Assembly: GCF_001428245.1 (NCBI RefSeq)
Contig: NZ_LMRV01000032.1
Location: 41,856-105,855 of the forward strand
DNA from: Paenibacillus sp. Soil522
Lineage (GTDB): Bacteria > Bacillota > Bacilli > Paenibacillales > Paenibacillaceae
DNA: 64,000 nt
Direction: 5' to 3'
The position numbers were made by a program, and so were the translations under genes. The notes beneath the pieces were generated by a model. It did no database searches. It saw only the letters and a list, made by a program, of their open reading frames with translations, and was not told the DNA's origin. Below are positions 17,088 to 25,457 of this stretch, in pieces (the first letter of the stretch is position 1; each line of letters opens with the position of its first letter).

Positions 17088-17119
17088 AGCAGTCCGTACT
17101 TTCTGCGGGCTGCTTTTTA
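17088..17119 (+). terminator. Terminator of the ferredoxin gene
   Basis: AGCAGTCCG at 17088-17096 pairs with CGGGCTGCT at 17106-17114 and is followed by TTTTATTT. It starts 6 bases past the ferredoxin stop. Confidence 0.88.
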
Positions 17120-17156
17120 TTTCTTTATAATTTGCCTTGCCTGCCGGAAAGTAAAA

Positions 17157-17180
17157 GCGCAAGCTCATATGAGCCTGCGC
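17157..17180 (-). terminator. Terminator of the GntR-ferredoxin-RidA operon
   Basis: GCGCAAGCTC at 17157-17166 mirrors GAGCCTGCGC at 17171-17180 with one mismatch. On the minus strand it is followed by TTTTACTTT. It lies 12 bases beyond the stop of the 104-codon frame. Confidence 0.75.
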
Positions 17181-17192
17181 CTTTACTTTGCA

Positions 17193-17492
17193 TTAATAAA
17201 CTTTTACAATTTTACTGTCTTGATCAATATCCAATTCATTTATTTCCTTTTCAATCTCCGCGGTCGTTTCAAATTTAGGAAATACCTTGAGCGGAATACT
17301 GTTATCCGGGAATACCTCGGAAACGTATTGAATTAATATTCTCGTATCCGGATTAAGAATTTTACAAATTTCAAATGTTGTTTTTTTCTTCCCAAAGAAG
17401 TAATAATTATATTCAGCAACTTTCTCCAAATTCGGATTATCCGTTACCGTCTTGTAACGCTCTGTCGTAGATACTAAAATATATTCGCTCAT
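17193..17492 (-). CDS. Small conserved-looking protein of unknown function
   Basis: About 99 residues starting at the ATG at 17492, chosen because GGAGGG stands 7 bases before it (the open frame runs to 17507). The sequence is soluble, lysine- and glutamate-rich, with two beta-rich stretches (MSEYILVSTTERYKTV and FEICKILNPDTRILIQYV) and an acidic end (INELDIDQDSKIVKVY). No cysteine pair, metal motif or membrane segment is visible. It is last in the GntR-ferredoxin-RidA operon, 27 bases after RidA, so it is presumably part of the same pathway. Not recognised. Confidence 0.7.
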   Translation of the reverse strand: MSEYILVSTTERYKTVTDNPNLEKVAEYNYYFFGKKKTTFEICKILNPDTRILIQYVSEVFPDNSIPLKVFPKFETTAEIEKEINELDIDQDSKIVKVY

Positions 17493-17534
17493 TATCAAGC
17501 CCTCCACCCAAGTAGTTAAATTTTAAATAACCGC

Positions 17535-18008
17535 TTATTCATAACGCACAATCAATTCTACTTCGACAGCGGCCCCTCCGGGTAATGATGCAACGCCAAT
17601 CGCCGACCGCGAGTGAAGCCCTTTGTCGCCGAACACTTCTATTAACAGGTCGGAAGCACCGTTCAAAACGTACGGAAGTTCGTAAAAATGAGGGTCTGAA
17701 TTTATAAAACCTTCCATTTTCACAATGTTTGTGATTCGGTTCAAGTCTCCCAATATGAACTTTAATGTGCCCAGATGATTAATAATGCACTGCCTGGCAG
17801 CTTGATATCCTTCTTCTTTAGAGAAGTCTTGCCCTACCTTGCCTTTGAATTGAAGCTCTCCATTTACCTTCGGTGTCACTCCGCTTAAGTAAATTAAAGG
17901 CGTTATCATTGTATATGGCACGTAGTTTCCGCTAGGATTAGGCGGTGACTCCAGCAGGATGTTCAAATCTTCAAGCTTCGCTTCAGCTTGTCCGAGTATA
18001 TTCACCAA
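17535..18008 (-). CDS. RidA/YjgF-family imine deaminase-like protein
   Basis: About 157 residues, slightly longer than canonical RidA (about 130). The fold is marked by TPLIYLSGVTPKVNGEL near the start and by SRSAIGVASLPGGAAVEVELI at the end. In the latter the Arg and the final Glu are the residues RidA uses to bind and hydrolyse imines. The start is TTG at 18008 (GGAGG, 7 bases) or GTG at 18005. RidA proteins hydrolyse reactive 2-imino or enamine acids. In this cluster an obvious candidate is iminosuccinate released by the aspartate dehydrogenase, but a specialised deaminase role as in aminomuconate pathways is also possible. Confidence 0.85.
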   Translation of the reverse strand: MVNILGQAEAKLEDLNILLESPPNPSGNYVPYTMITPLIYLSGVTPKVNGELQFKGKVGQDFSKEEGYQAARQCIINHLGTLKFILGDLNRITNIVKMEGFINSDPHFYELPYVLNGASDLLIEVFGDKGLHSRSAIGVASLPGGAAVEVELIVRYE

Positions 18009-18052
18009 GAATCATCCTCCAAATGCGCTAGGAGACCGGCTAAAACTGGATC

Positions 18053-18337
18053 CTATTCCTGACGCAGTTCAATATCTTCTGAAATATATAACTGACACGC
18101 TAAGCGAAATCCTTCGTCCAGTTTTTCACCGAGCATTTTGCTCTCTTTCCAATTCGGCTCCTGAAGTTTTTCACCGCCGGAAATGACTTTAACCATACAT
18201 TTCGTGCACTTACCCATACCGCATCCATACTTCAAATGGGGAAATTTTCTCACTCCGGCTAAAACTACCAAGTTGCTGTTCTCACCGACTTCTTGTTGAT
18301 AGACTTGGCCATTCTGGTGCAATATTACATTCGGCAT
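18053..18337 (-). CDS. Second [2Fe-2S] ferredoxin
   Basis: About 94 residues starting at the ATG at 18337 (MPNVILHQNGQVYQ), chosen because GGAGGT is 8 bases upstream. Ligands are CGMGKCTKC (C-x4-C-x2-C, about 33-41) and the cysteine in RLACQLY. It is the same type as the ferredoxin at 16746 but clearly diverged, so the pair may serve two electron steps or two client enzymes. It is 45 bases after the GntR gene and 44 before RidA in one operon. No reductase accompanies it. Confidence 0.9.
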   Translation of the reverse strand: MPNVILHQNGQVYQQEVGENSNLVVLAGVRKFPHLKYGCGMGKCTKCMVKVISGGEKLQEPNWKESKMLGEKLDEGFRLACQLYISEDIELRQE

Positions 18338-18382
18338 ATAATAAACCTCCATACAGCAGCATGAACTTAGCAAATAAGACGA

Positions 18383-19060
18383 TCATTCTCTTTCCAGAGC
18401 TTCCATATAGGCCTTTTTGGAATTTTCTATATGAATTTTAGTTAAATTCTCAGCAAGCTCCGCTTCCCCGCCCATCACTGCTTGCGCTAAGTCCCGGTGT
18501 TCCTCCATCGCTTTGCGCAGACGACCTGGAAGTTCGTATCCGACATTTACGAATGCGCGGATATAATCCGATAATCCGTCCAGCATCTGCGTCAACCTTG
18601 GGCTTTTTGCGGCGCGGAAAATGACTTCGTTAATTTCAAAATGAAATTTCCAGTCCGATTGTTCAAAATTGGGTTTGGTTAATGCTTGCTCAATCTCTGA
18701 AATAATTTCTTTCAGTTCATTCCGGTGAACCTGCTCCGCTTTCTTCGCGGCCATCTTAACCGCCAAGCTCTCAAGAGCAGAGAGAATCGTGAATATTTCA
18801 ATAATCTCCTCTGGGGAAAGCCTCGAGACGACTACGCCTTTACGCGGAAGTGTCTTGACGAATCCCTGTGACTCTAGCCGGAATAAAGCTTCACGGATGG
18901 GTGTACGGCTGACGTTTAATTGATCCGCCAATTCCCTCTCGATAATCCGGTCTCCAGATTTATAAACTCCTTGAACAATGGCCTGTTTAATATATTTATA
19001 AACTTTCTCCCGTATAGGGCTTAACTCTTCCTCTTTCCAAACAACTGGAGTGTCCGGCAT
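18383..19060 (-). CDS. GntR-family regulator, FadR/FCD subfamily
   Basis: A 225-residue regulator. The winged helix (about 12-75) has the GntR hallmark GDRIIERELADQLNVSRTPI and EALFRLESQGFVKTLPRKG. The C-terminal all-helical FCD ligand domain (about 85-220) carries the metal/ligand residues in FHFEINEVIFRAA and EHRDLAQAVMGG. It should repress the surrounding cluster and release DNA on binding a carboxylate-type pathway compound. A TGGTATACC half-palindrome lies between its ribosome site and start codon, consistent with autoregulation. The same core recurs before the oxidase, creatininase, transporter and aspartate dehydrogenase genes. Confidence 0.93.
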   Translation of the reverse strand: MPDTPVVWKEEELSPIREKVYKYIKQAIVQGVYKSGDRIIERELADQLNVSRTPIREALFRLESQGFVKTLPRKGVVVSRLSPEEIIEIFTILSALESLAVKMAAKKAEQVHRNELKEIISEIEQALTKPNFEQSDWKFHFEINEVIFRAAKSPRLTQMLDGLSDYIRAFVNVGYELPGRLRKAMEEHRDLAQAVMGGEAELAENLTKIHIENSKKAYMEALERE

Positions 19061-19061
19061 A

Positions 19062-19070
19062 TGGTATACC
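19062..19070. promoter_or_regulatory. GntR operator half-site at the regulator's own start
   Basis: TGGTATACC lies immediately before the GntR start codon, overlapping the spacing after GGAGG. Another half-site GGTATACAC is at 19136-19144 in the same gap. Both match the core of the complete palindrome at 22075-22099. Confidence 0.5.
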
Positions 19071-19191
19071 TCCGAATGCGTTTTCTTTTAGTGTAATCGA
19101 TATATTATTACCAATCAACACATACATAACATGAAGGTATACACACCGGATCATTTCAGTACTAAGACTCCATAAATCATGGTCATTCGTT

Positions 19192-19665
19192 CTATTTTTT
19201 AATATCCGCCTGTGTCATAACTTCGTATCCGCTGCCCAAGTAATTTTGCAGAGCCTTTAACGACGCGGTTCCAACCGCAGTGTCCTGCTCACCATTACCG
19301 CCGCTGATGCCCACGCCTCCAACAACTTCCCCATTCACGACAATTGGAAATCCGCCTACAAAAATCGCAAATTTGCCTGGCATCATCACGTGAATCCCGA
19401 ATGCCTCACCCGTTGTAGTTGCTGGACCTCCCGGTTGATTGAACAGGTGGGTCGAGCGCTTATGTCCGCTCGCGGTAAATGCTTTGGACGTTGCGATCTC
19501 GGGGCCCGTGATTCGTCCGCCGTTCATGCGTTCCATCGCAATGACATAACCGCCATCATCAACAATACAAATCGATTCCAATGCTTTTACTTCTTCGGCC
19601 GCTTTCTTTGCGGCTTCAATCATCACCTTCGCTTCTTCCAGTTCCAGCTTTAATACCGATTTCAT
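19192..19665 (-). CDS. GlcG/HbpS family protein (DUF336)
   Basis: A 157-residue protein of the HbpS/GlcG/PduO-C fold. Landmarks are ICIVDDGGYVIAMERMNG (about 32-49), then ATSKAFTASG and the closing VVGGVGISGGNGEQDTAVG. Family members bind haem or cobalamin, or accompany glycolate and aromatic oxidation genes. Their chemical role is often unproven. There is no signal peptide, so it acts in the cytoplasm. AGGAGGG precedes the ATG. It sits 47 bases after the aldehyde dehydrogenase gene and probably shares its transcript. Confidence 0.85.
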   Translation of the reverse strand: MKSVLKLELEEAKVMIEAAKKAAEEVKALESICIVDDGGYVIAMERMNGGRITGPEIATSKAFTASGHKRSTHLFNQPGGPATTTGEAFGIHVMMPGKFAIFVGGFPIVVNGEVVGGVGISGGNGEQDTAVGTASLKALQNYLGSGYEVMTQADIKK

Positions 19666-19712
19666 ATATGGCCCTCCTAAGTCAAGACGTTATGATTGCA
19701 ATAAACAATAAA

Positions 19713-21179
19713 TTAAAAGCCATGATAAACTGTTTTAATTTGCGTATAGAAATCGATTGCTGCACGTCCAGACTCGCGGTATGTCGCCGTACTGGACATT
19801 TTGACCCCACCGAACGGCGCGTTATACGCGTTACCGGTAGTCGGACGGTTTACTTTCACCATGCCAGTTTCAATATTTTGGATAAACTGTTGAATCCGGT
19901 TTGAATCGGAAGTGCATATCGCAGCCGACAATCCGAATTCCACATCATTAGCAATCTCCATCGCTTCTTCAAAGCTTGAAGCGCGAATAACCGAAATGAC
20001 CGGACCAAAAATTTCTTCCTGTGCGATTCTCATCTTAGGTGTGACACCCACGAATACGGCCGGCCTTACGAAATACCCTTCTGAGTATTCGCCTTCTGTT
20101 ATTCTTTCACCACCTATTGCCAATTCGGCACCCTCTTCTTTACCTATGGAGACGTAATTGAGTACATTGTGCAATTGGCTTTCGTTGGCGAGCGGACCGA
20201 CTTCAATTCCTTTACTAAGACCGTTTCCTATGGTTAATAATTTGGTTTTTTCAATAAGCTTGTCAACAAACTCATCATGTACGGAATCCATTACGATGAC
20301 TCTGCTCGTTCCCGTACAAGCCTGACCGGTTAATTCAAAGCCACCTTTGATTGCCAGTTCAACCGAGTGATCGATGTTCACATCATCCATAACAATCAGC
20401 GGGTTTTTACCACCGAGCTCCAGTTGGACACGGGTAGATAAACGAACGGAACGATTAATTTTCTCTCCGGCACCCGTCGAACCTGTGAATGTCACCGCTT
20501 TGACAGCCGGGTGAGTAACGAGCGAAACTCCCGTTTTGGAAGAGGATCCTGTCACGAAATTAATAACGCCTGCCGGCAACCCGGCTTGATGAAGCACCTC
20601 TACCAGACGATAGGCGATTAGCGGCGTATCTGATGCCGGTTTGAAAACAACGGTGTTGCCGGTAACCAAAGCTGGAGCTATCTTGCGCGCAGGAATGGAA
20701 ATCGGAAAGTTCCACGGTGTGATAACGGAAATGACGCCTAATGGTTCTTTTCGTGTATATACCAAGGTGGTCGGATCATCGGAAGGAATCGTATCGCCGG
20801 TAACGTTTAATCCTTCCGAAGCGTAATAGCGCAGCGTCTGTGCGGAACGTTTCACTTCCAACCTGCTGCTGGCAAGCGTCTTTCCCTCTTCACGGGTAAG
20901 TTCTTCAGCGTATTGCTCCAAGCCAGCCTCCAGCAAATCTGCCGCTTTGTATAAGATTTCCGCCCGCTTGGTAGGAGCTACATTTCGCCAGAAATGGAAC
21001 GCCCGCTCTGCGGACTCCATCGCTTGAACCACATCGGCCTCATTAGAAGCTTGAAATTTTCCTATTATATCGGTGACACAGGCCGGATTCCTGGTGGCGA
21101 AAGTCTCGCCGCTTGCCGTTTCGACCCATTCCCCGTTAATTAAGTTTTTGAACGTCTGTACCGCAGTCTCAGTAGCCAT
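19713..21179 (-). CDS. NAD(P)-dependent aldehyde dehydrogenase
   Basis: About 488 residues, full length. Landmarks are VITPWNFPISIPARKIAPAL for the oxyanion Asn region, FTGSTGAGEKI for the cofactor loop, LELGGKNP for the general-base Glu and GQACTGTSRV for the catalytic Cys. The closing PFGGVKMSSTATYRESG is also typical. The overall pattern resembles the 2-oxoglutarate-semialdehyde and succinate-semialdehyde group (YcbD-like). GAGGAG six bases before the ATG at 21179 selects that start over 21200. In this cluster it should oxidise an aldehyde released upstream, perhaps by the di-iron oxidase, to a carboxylate. The exact substrate cannot be read from sequence. Confidence 0.93.
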   Translation of the reverse strand: MATETAVQTFKNLINGEWVETASGETFATRNPACVTDIIGKFQASNEADVVQAMESAERAFHFWRNVAPTKRAEILYKAADLLEAGLEQYAEELTREEGKTLASSRLEVKRSAQTLRYYASEGLNVTGDTIPSDDPTTLVYTRKEPLGVISVITPWNFPISIPARKIAPALVTGNTVVFKPASDTPLIAYRLVEVLHQAGLPAGVINFVTGSSSKTGVSLVTHPAVKAVTFTGSTGAGEKINRSVRLSTRVQLELGGKNPLIVMDDVNIDHSVELAIKGGFELTGQACTGTSRVIVMDSVHDEFVDKLIEKTKLLTIGNGLSKGIEVGPLANESQLHNVLNYVSIGKEEGAELAIGGERITEGEYSEGYFVRPAVFVGVTPKMRIAQEEIFGPVISVIRASSFEEAMEIANDVEFGLSAAICTSDSNRIQQFIQNIETGMVKVNRPTTGNAYNAPFGGVKMSSTATYRESGRAAIDFYTQIKTVYHGF

Positions 21180-21310
21180 TTCGATCTCCTCTTTCTTCAT
21201 AGGGCTTTTGGCTGCAATTTCGATTGGTTAACCCATACGGAATTGCAACTCGGTAAACCAAATCCCGAGAATAAAGCTTCCCGGGAACGATTTACGCTTC
21301 TATGCTTCGA

Positions 21311-22021
21311 CTATTCCAAGCAGAATTCGCGGGAGATGGCTGCGATGTACATTCTGCGCATTTGGGTCGCTTCTTTTACGATCTTAATACAACGTTGTTG
21401 ATCTTCCGGTGTTTTTGCATATTCCAATACGATCTGGTATCCACGCTCACCGTGAATTTCGTCGGACACGATGTGAAGGTCGAAAAACTCCACTTCTTCA
21501 TCCGTAAATCCGTAATGATTGCGAAGTGTTGGTGTTTGTCTGCGATAGATTGCCGGTACTTGGGACTCAAGTCCAACAACCAGTGCCGCAGTGGCAAACA
21601 GGAAGTTTTCCTTTATCGCCATCCGGTAGCACCAGGATTGCAGGCCGATCGTTTCAGGAAGCAGGTGCTCCATTGATTCAATACGTTCTCTTGTTGTTCC
21701 GCAAGCTTCGCCGAAACGGATCAGCAGGTCTGTATGGCGGTCACCGCCTAGCTCTTCCTCCCACATGTTCTGCAATATGAAGTCTCTTGCATCTACATGT
21801 GGACAATTTGCATATATAGAAGCCAAATATTCCGCGAATGGACCTACATATGCGTAATGTTGTTCCACCCATCTGGCGAAATGTTCTTTCTTTAATTCAC
21901 CGTTTGCCCACATTGTCGTGAAAGGAGCTTTAGAAACGGCATTTCCTTCAATAGCTTGCTCAAGTGCGTGGCGGAATTCCTCCTTGTTCATTAAGCGGGA
22001 CTTCGTTGCGGTTTCTGTCAT
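21311..22021 (-). CDS. Haem-oxygenase-like di-iron oxidase/oxygenase (HDO; PqqC/TenA fold)
   Basis: A 236-residue all-helical protein starting at the ATG at 22021 (GAGAGGAG, 7 bases upstream). The six ligands of the haem-oxygenase-like di-iron family can all be placed: E89, H96, E152, H183, D187 and H190. Their order and spacing are nearly the same as in the CADD-type set E-x6-H, E, H-x3-D-x2-H. Known family members use O2 and reductant to oxidise amino acids, fatty acids or aromatic amines. This argues against a thiaminase (TenA) or cofactor-free PqqC role. Two ferredoxins in the cluster are likely electron donors. A perfect GntR-type palindrome lies 54 bases upstream. The substrate is unknown. 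Confidence 0.85.
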   Translation of the reverse strand: MTETATKSRLMNKEEFRHALEQAIEGNAVSKAPFTTMWANGELKKEHFARWVEQHYAYVGPFAEYLASIYANCPHVDARDFILQNMWEEELGGDRHTDLLIRFGEACGTTRERIESMEHLLPETIGLQSWCYRMAIKENFLFATAALVVGLESQVPAIYRRQTPTLRNHYGFTDEEVEFFDLHIVSDEIHGERGYQIVLEYAKTPEDQQRCIKIVKEATQMRRMYIAAISREFCLE

Positions 22022-22074
22022 ATTAAAATCTCCTCTCAAAATCAAAAATGTAGTAAACAGATCATTTCACTTTA

Positions 22075-22099
22075 TTTTTGGTATATTGTATACCAAAAA
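22075..22099. promoter_or_regulatory. Perfect GntR-type operator before the di-iron oxidase operon
   Basis: TTTTTGGTATA, a 3-base centre TTG, then TATACCAAAAA form a perfect 11+3+11 palindrome. It is the most complete of the sites sharing the TGGTATA...TATACCA core in this cluster. It sits in the leader of the oxidase-aldehyde dehydrogenase-GlcG genes. Confidence 0.8.
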
Positions 22100-22187
22100 A
22101 CTTCTTGTCTTATTATGGCCTACATAAAGTCAACCTGTCAACTTACTTTTTCTAATATTAGCAGCAGCAGCGACAATAGCCGTTAAT

Positions 22188-22418
22188 TCAATGGAAATAC
22201 CTAACGATTGCGGGTTTAATGATGTCTGACGCAAGGAGAATGAAGCCTGAACTTAAGAAAATAGCACCCAATATCTGGACAAACAGCTTGATAGAACGAA
22301 AAACGATAACAACAATTACCAAGCAGAGCGCAGACACGATCCACTCGAGCACTCTACTCGGATAAATCTCTGAAATAAGATAGGCCGCTATGACAGTAAT
22401 AAACAGTGCCTGCTTCAT
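22188..22418 (-). CDS. Small membrane protein, unknown
   Basis: A 76-residue protein that is almost wholly hydrophobic, with two or three membrane segments (about 3-16, 26-41 and 46-66) separated by SRVLEW and RSIKLFVQ. It starts 4 bases after the creatininase-family stop, so it is almost certainly co-translated, although its own ribosome site is weak. It could be a small transporter subunit or the remnant of a longer permease. No family was recognised. Confidence 0.6.
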   Translation of the reverse strand: MKQALFITVIAAYLISEIYPSRVLEWIVSALCLVIVVIVFRSIKLFVQILGAIFLSSGFILLASDIIKPAIVRYFH

Positions 22419-22422
22419 TGGC

Positions 22423-23169
22423 TTACAACACGTCTCTAACAGCTTGGGTCAAGCGCTCCAATGCCGTCTCAACAATCTCCTCCCCGATTTCACGACTGGC
22501 CTTTGTTGCATCGCCGATACATCCGTTGCGGGTCATTTCTTCATAATAATAAAATCCCTGCAGCGGATTGCCTGGTCGAAGCTTTCTCCATCTGCCTTCC
22601 TGAATGTCCCCTTTCTCAAGCTTATCTGGCCGGACCAGATGCGGCGCCAAATACATCGCTTCGGAAACCTCACGGTCGCAGCTGTGTCCGTATAGTTTCG
22701 ATTCGATGCGTTTATCCATCACATCTTTGGCCGATGCCGTTGTTTTGGCATAATATAAGGAAACATTTAATTCCGATGTGAGCATCTCCACCGCCACACC
22801 CAATGTGGCCTGGTTACCGCCATGGGAGTTCAGCACTAGAAATTTGTCTACTCCTTGGTGCTTTAACGATTTGATCATGTCACGTAAAATAGCAATGAGC
22901 GTTGTCGGCTCCAAAGAAATCGTACCCGGAAAGTTAATATGATGCGGGGAAACCCCCATATTAATTATAGGTGTCAGCATCGCTTCAGGGTACAGTTTTT
23001 CGGTCAGCCTTTTGCCCATTTCCTCCGCCAAAACGGCATCGCAGCTTTCCACCATATGTGGGCCGTGCTGCTCATGAGCCCCCAACGGGATTATGGCGAT
23101 TTTGACGGTTTTGAGGGCCTCTTCTACCTCTGGACAAGTCATTTGTGTTAAAATATACGCAGTAGGCAT
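22423..23169 (-). CDS. Creatininase-family amidohydrolase
   Basis: About 248 residues starting at the ATG at 23169 (AAGGGGG about 10 bases upstream; the open frame extends to 23229). The metal-binding pattern is clear: IPLGAHEQHGPHM for the first Glu and His, SCDAVLAEEM for the Asp, and VLNSHGGNQATL for the glycine-rich His loop. The family is metal-dependent and opens cyclic or linear amide bonds. Known members hydrolyse creatinine, deformylate a riboflavin/F420 precursor or process the mycofactocin peptide. Here it probably opens a lactam or amide in the cluster's substrate. An imperfect copy of the GntR operator lies about 30 bases upstream. Confidence 0.88.
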   Translation of the reverse strand: MPTAYILTQMTCPEVEEALKTVKIAIIPLGAHEQHGPHMVESCDAVLAEEMGKRLTEKLYPEAMLTPIINMGVSPHHINFPGTISLEPTTLIAILRDMIKSLKHQGVDKFLVLNSHGGNQATLGVAVEMLTSELNVSLYYAKTTASAKDVMDKRIESKLYGHSCDREVSEAMYLAPHLVRPDKLEKGDIQEGRWRKLRPGNPLQGFYYYEEMTRNGCIGDATKASREIGEEIVETALERLTQAVRDVL

Positions 23170-23196
23170 TGGCTTGAATCCCCCTTCATACGTTAT

Positions 23197-23215
23197 ATTG
23201 TGTATTGTATACCAC
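23197..23215. promoter_or_regulatory. GntR-type operator before the creatininase gene
   Basis: TGTGTATTGTATACCA has the same TTG centre and right half (TATACC) as the perfect site at 22075-22099, with an altered left half. It is between the creatininase gene and the divergent YyaC gene. Confidence 0.55.
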
Positions 23216-23297
23216 GATTGTGTTATCATATAGACCTTAATATGATCTTTTTTTCATCATGCTGCCTTATATCAAACAGAAAGAGGTGCTTAGAAAG

Positions 23298-23903
23298 ATG
23301 ATGCGAGATATCCATTATCTTGATAAAAAATCTGTCGCTTATTTGTCTGAAGCTTTAATCAATCATTATTTCTCAAAACCGGAGTATACGGAAATTGTAA
23401 TTGTATGTGTCGGCACCAATCGTTACACGTGGGATGCCCTTGGCCCCATGGTCGGTAGCAGATTATCCGAGCGGTTTGAAGGAAACCGTAATATTCAAAT
23501 TTACGGAACATTGGAGAATCCCGTACATGCGCTCAATTTGCAAAAGACGATAGCCCATATTTCTAAACTTCACAGCAAGGCTTATATCATTGCCGTGGAT
23601 GCCTGTCTAGGACAGTTCTATAAGATCGGAACGCTCCAATTGGTAGAGGAGCCGCTTTACCCTGGCAGTAGCTTGGATAAACAACTCCCCCCTATCGGAC
23701 ATATTCATGTGAAAGGGATTATTAATAACCATAGCGCTTTGAACCATAAAGTAATGGAGCATACCAGTCTGACGTTCGTTGGTGAAATGTCTGCGGTCAT
23801 CAGCAGAATTCTGGTGAAGTCGAGCCAAAAAATTATTTCAGGGCTGGTACCGGTCCCGCAGTTGGATAACGAAGCGTCAAGTCATTTATCGTCTGCGACG
23901 TAA
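23298..23903 (+). CDS. yyaC: YyaC-type spore protease-related protein
   Basis: About 201 residues from the paired ATG codons at 23298/23301, chosen over 23259 because AGAGGTG is about 10 bases before them. The sequence VIVCVGTNRYTWDALGPMVG and YIIAVDACLGQ is characteristic of YyaC, a sporulation protein related to the germination protease Gpr. The GHIHVKGIINNHSAL stretch also fits. It lies on the opposite strand inside the catabolic cluster, between creatininase and transporter, and is probably a sporulation gene unrelated to the pathway. Confidence 0.88.
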   Translation: MMRDIHYLDKKSVAYLSEALINHYFSKPEYTEIVIVCVGTNRYTWDALGPMVGSRLSERFEGNRNIQIYGTLENPVHALNLQKTIAHISKLHSKAYIIAVDACLGQFYKIGTLQLVEEPLYPGSSLDKQLPPIGHIHVKGIINNHSALNHKVMEHTSLTFVGEMSAVISRILVKSSQKIISGLVPVPQLDNEASSHLSSAT

Positions 23904-23927
23904 ACGGCTTGACGCCCCTGATTCAAA

Positions 23928-25385
23928 TCACCAAATTATTACAGCAATAATCGTAGAGACACTCAAGCCGATAATAACAGGAAAGAAGTTTTTACGTGCA
24001 AGTTCGATAGCGGACACACCGGCAAACCCGGCAACGGCCACAAGAGAAGACCATGCAATCAAAGTTCCTCCGCCAGACCATACAGATCCCATTTGGCCAA
24101 TTGCCGCCAATGTAGAAGGCTCCATACCCACAGCAGGAGCCAGCGCGCCTGCTAGGGAGCCGGTTAACGGCAGACCTGAGAATCCCGATCCTTCCAAACC
24201 TGCGATCATCCCCATGATTAATAAACCGAAGGAAGTAAGAATTCCGCTTGATGGAATCAAGTTTTGAACCGACATAACAAGATCATAGAGAATAGCTGGA
24301 GCAGCGACACCTTCTCCAAGCGAAAGAATGCTTTTGGAGAAATCGGCATTGCCGAGAAAGAAAAATCCGGCAATTGGAATAACCGGTCCCATCGCTTTAA
24401 AGGCAAACAGGAAACCCTCAGTCAGATGATCGCTGATTTTGTCCAATGCTTTGACCTTTGAGAAAACAGTACAGGACAGGATTAACAAAATGACTGCCAC
24501 CCCGCCGATAAAAGCAGCGCCGTCTCCGCCTTCAAATCCGCCCATTCCGGAACCGCCGAATTTACTGGCAGCCATAACAGCCATAACTATCAGCATGGAT
24601 AGCGGAACAAGAACAGCGAACACCTTGCCCCATCTCACAACCGATGGATTAAGCGTCTCTAAAGCTGCGGCAGCTTCCGGATATTCCACAGTCGTAACGG
24701 AATGATTAATGGCTTGTACTTTTTCTTGTGTTTCCACTGGGGCGGTATCGGGTTTCCGGATCGCCTTTCTGTTCATCAGATAAGCTCCGAGAAGGGATAC
24801 ACCGCCTGTAATCAGAGATAATACCATCGCTTTATCTGCTACGGAAGCCGTATCGATTCCCGCACCCTTCGCGCTAAGCATTGGTGCTACTTGCATTACA
24901 TAGTCAGAGGATAATGCCATCCCCTGCCCGGCAATGGCTATGGCCATTGCCGCCCCCATTGCCGGAAGTCCCGCGCGTATCGCCGCCGGAATCAGAAGCG
25001 CTCCTATTAACGGAACGGCTGGCGTCGGCCAGAAGAAGAGCGAAATCACATATGTAACTACCGTCAGTACTAAATAGGCGATGTGTCCATTAACCATTAG
25101 CTTTTGGATGGGTTGGATCATCCGTCGGTCTGCGCCGATATCCCGCAGAGAGGAAAGCAGTGCAACCATAAACGTAATAATTAAGAAAATCGTAAACAAT
25201 TCTTTGGCCGCGGTTAGATTCGCATTGTAAACCGCTTTGAACCCGCTGATCACATCTCCTTTGTAAATCCATCCTATTAAGAAGGTACCAATCAGAGTGG
25301 GAATGACTACTCCGCGCTTAAACAGCATTACAATAATGACACTTAATGTTATCAAAGCATACATGTAGTGTGATAAAGTAATCAT
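23928..25385 (-). CDS. Multi-pass transporter of the ion-transporter (GntP/SLC13-like) type
   Basis: About 485 residues with roughly twelve hydrophobic segments and a polar cytoplasmic loop near 205-245. Repeated Gly/Ser-rich half-helices (ALSSDYVMQVAPMLSAKG and GLEGSGFSGLPLTGSL) are typical of elevator-type carboxylate carriers. The exact family was not recognised. AGGG six bases before the ATG at 25385 decides that start over 25391. Its upstream region carries the GntR-type palindrome, so it is the likely uptake system for the cluster's substrate. The 3' end faces YyaC with a 24-base gap. Confidence 0.8.
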   Translation of the reverse strand: MITLSHYMYALITLSVIIVMLFKRGVVIPTLIGTFLIGWIYKGDVISGFKAVYNANLTAAKELFTIFLIITFMVALLSSLRDIGADRRMIQPIQKLMVNGHIAYLVLTVVTYVISLFFWPTPAVPLIGALLIPAAIRAGLPAMGAAMAIAIAGQGMALSSDYVMQVAPMLSAKGAGIDTASVADKAMVLSLITGGVSLLGAYLMNRKAIRKPDTAPVETQEKVQAINHSVTTVEYPEAAAALETLNPSVVRWGKVFAVLVPLSMLIVMAVMAASKFGGSGMGGFEGGDGAAFIGGVAVILLILSCTVFSKVKALDKISDHLTEGFLFAFKAMGPVIPIAGFFFLGNADFSKSILSLGEGVAAPAILYDLVMSVQNLIPSSGILTSFGLLIMGMIAGLEGSGFSGLPLTGSLAGALAPAVGMEPSTLAAIGQMGSVWSGGGTLIAWSSLVAVAGFAGVSAIELARKNFFPVIIGLSVSTIIAVIIW

Positions 25386-25457
25386 TCTCATCCCTCATTT
25401 TCATATTTTTTTGACCTTCGAGGAAATTGTAGCACATTTCCTCTCATATGAATAGAG

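Noticed and set aside
21311..22021. TenA thiaminase or PqqC identity for the di-iron protein
   Set aside because: The six metal ligands are present with the spacing of di-iron members, and no thiamine or PQQ genes are nearby.
23298..23903. YyaC as a member of the catabolic pathway
   Set aside because: It is on the opposite strand, belongs to a conserved sporulation family and is easily explained as a bystander.
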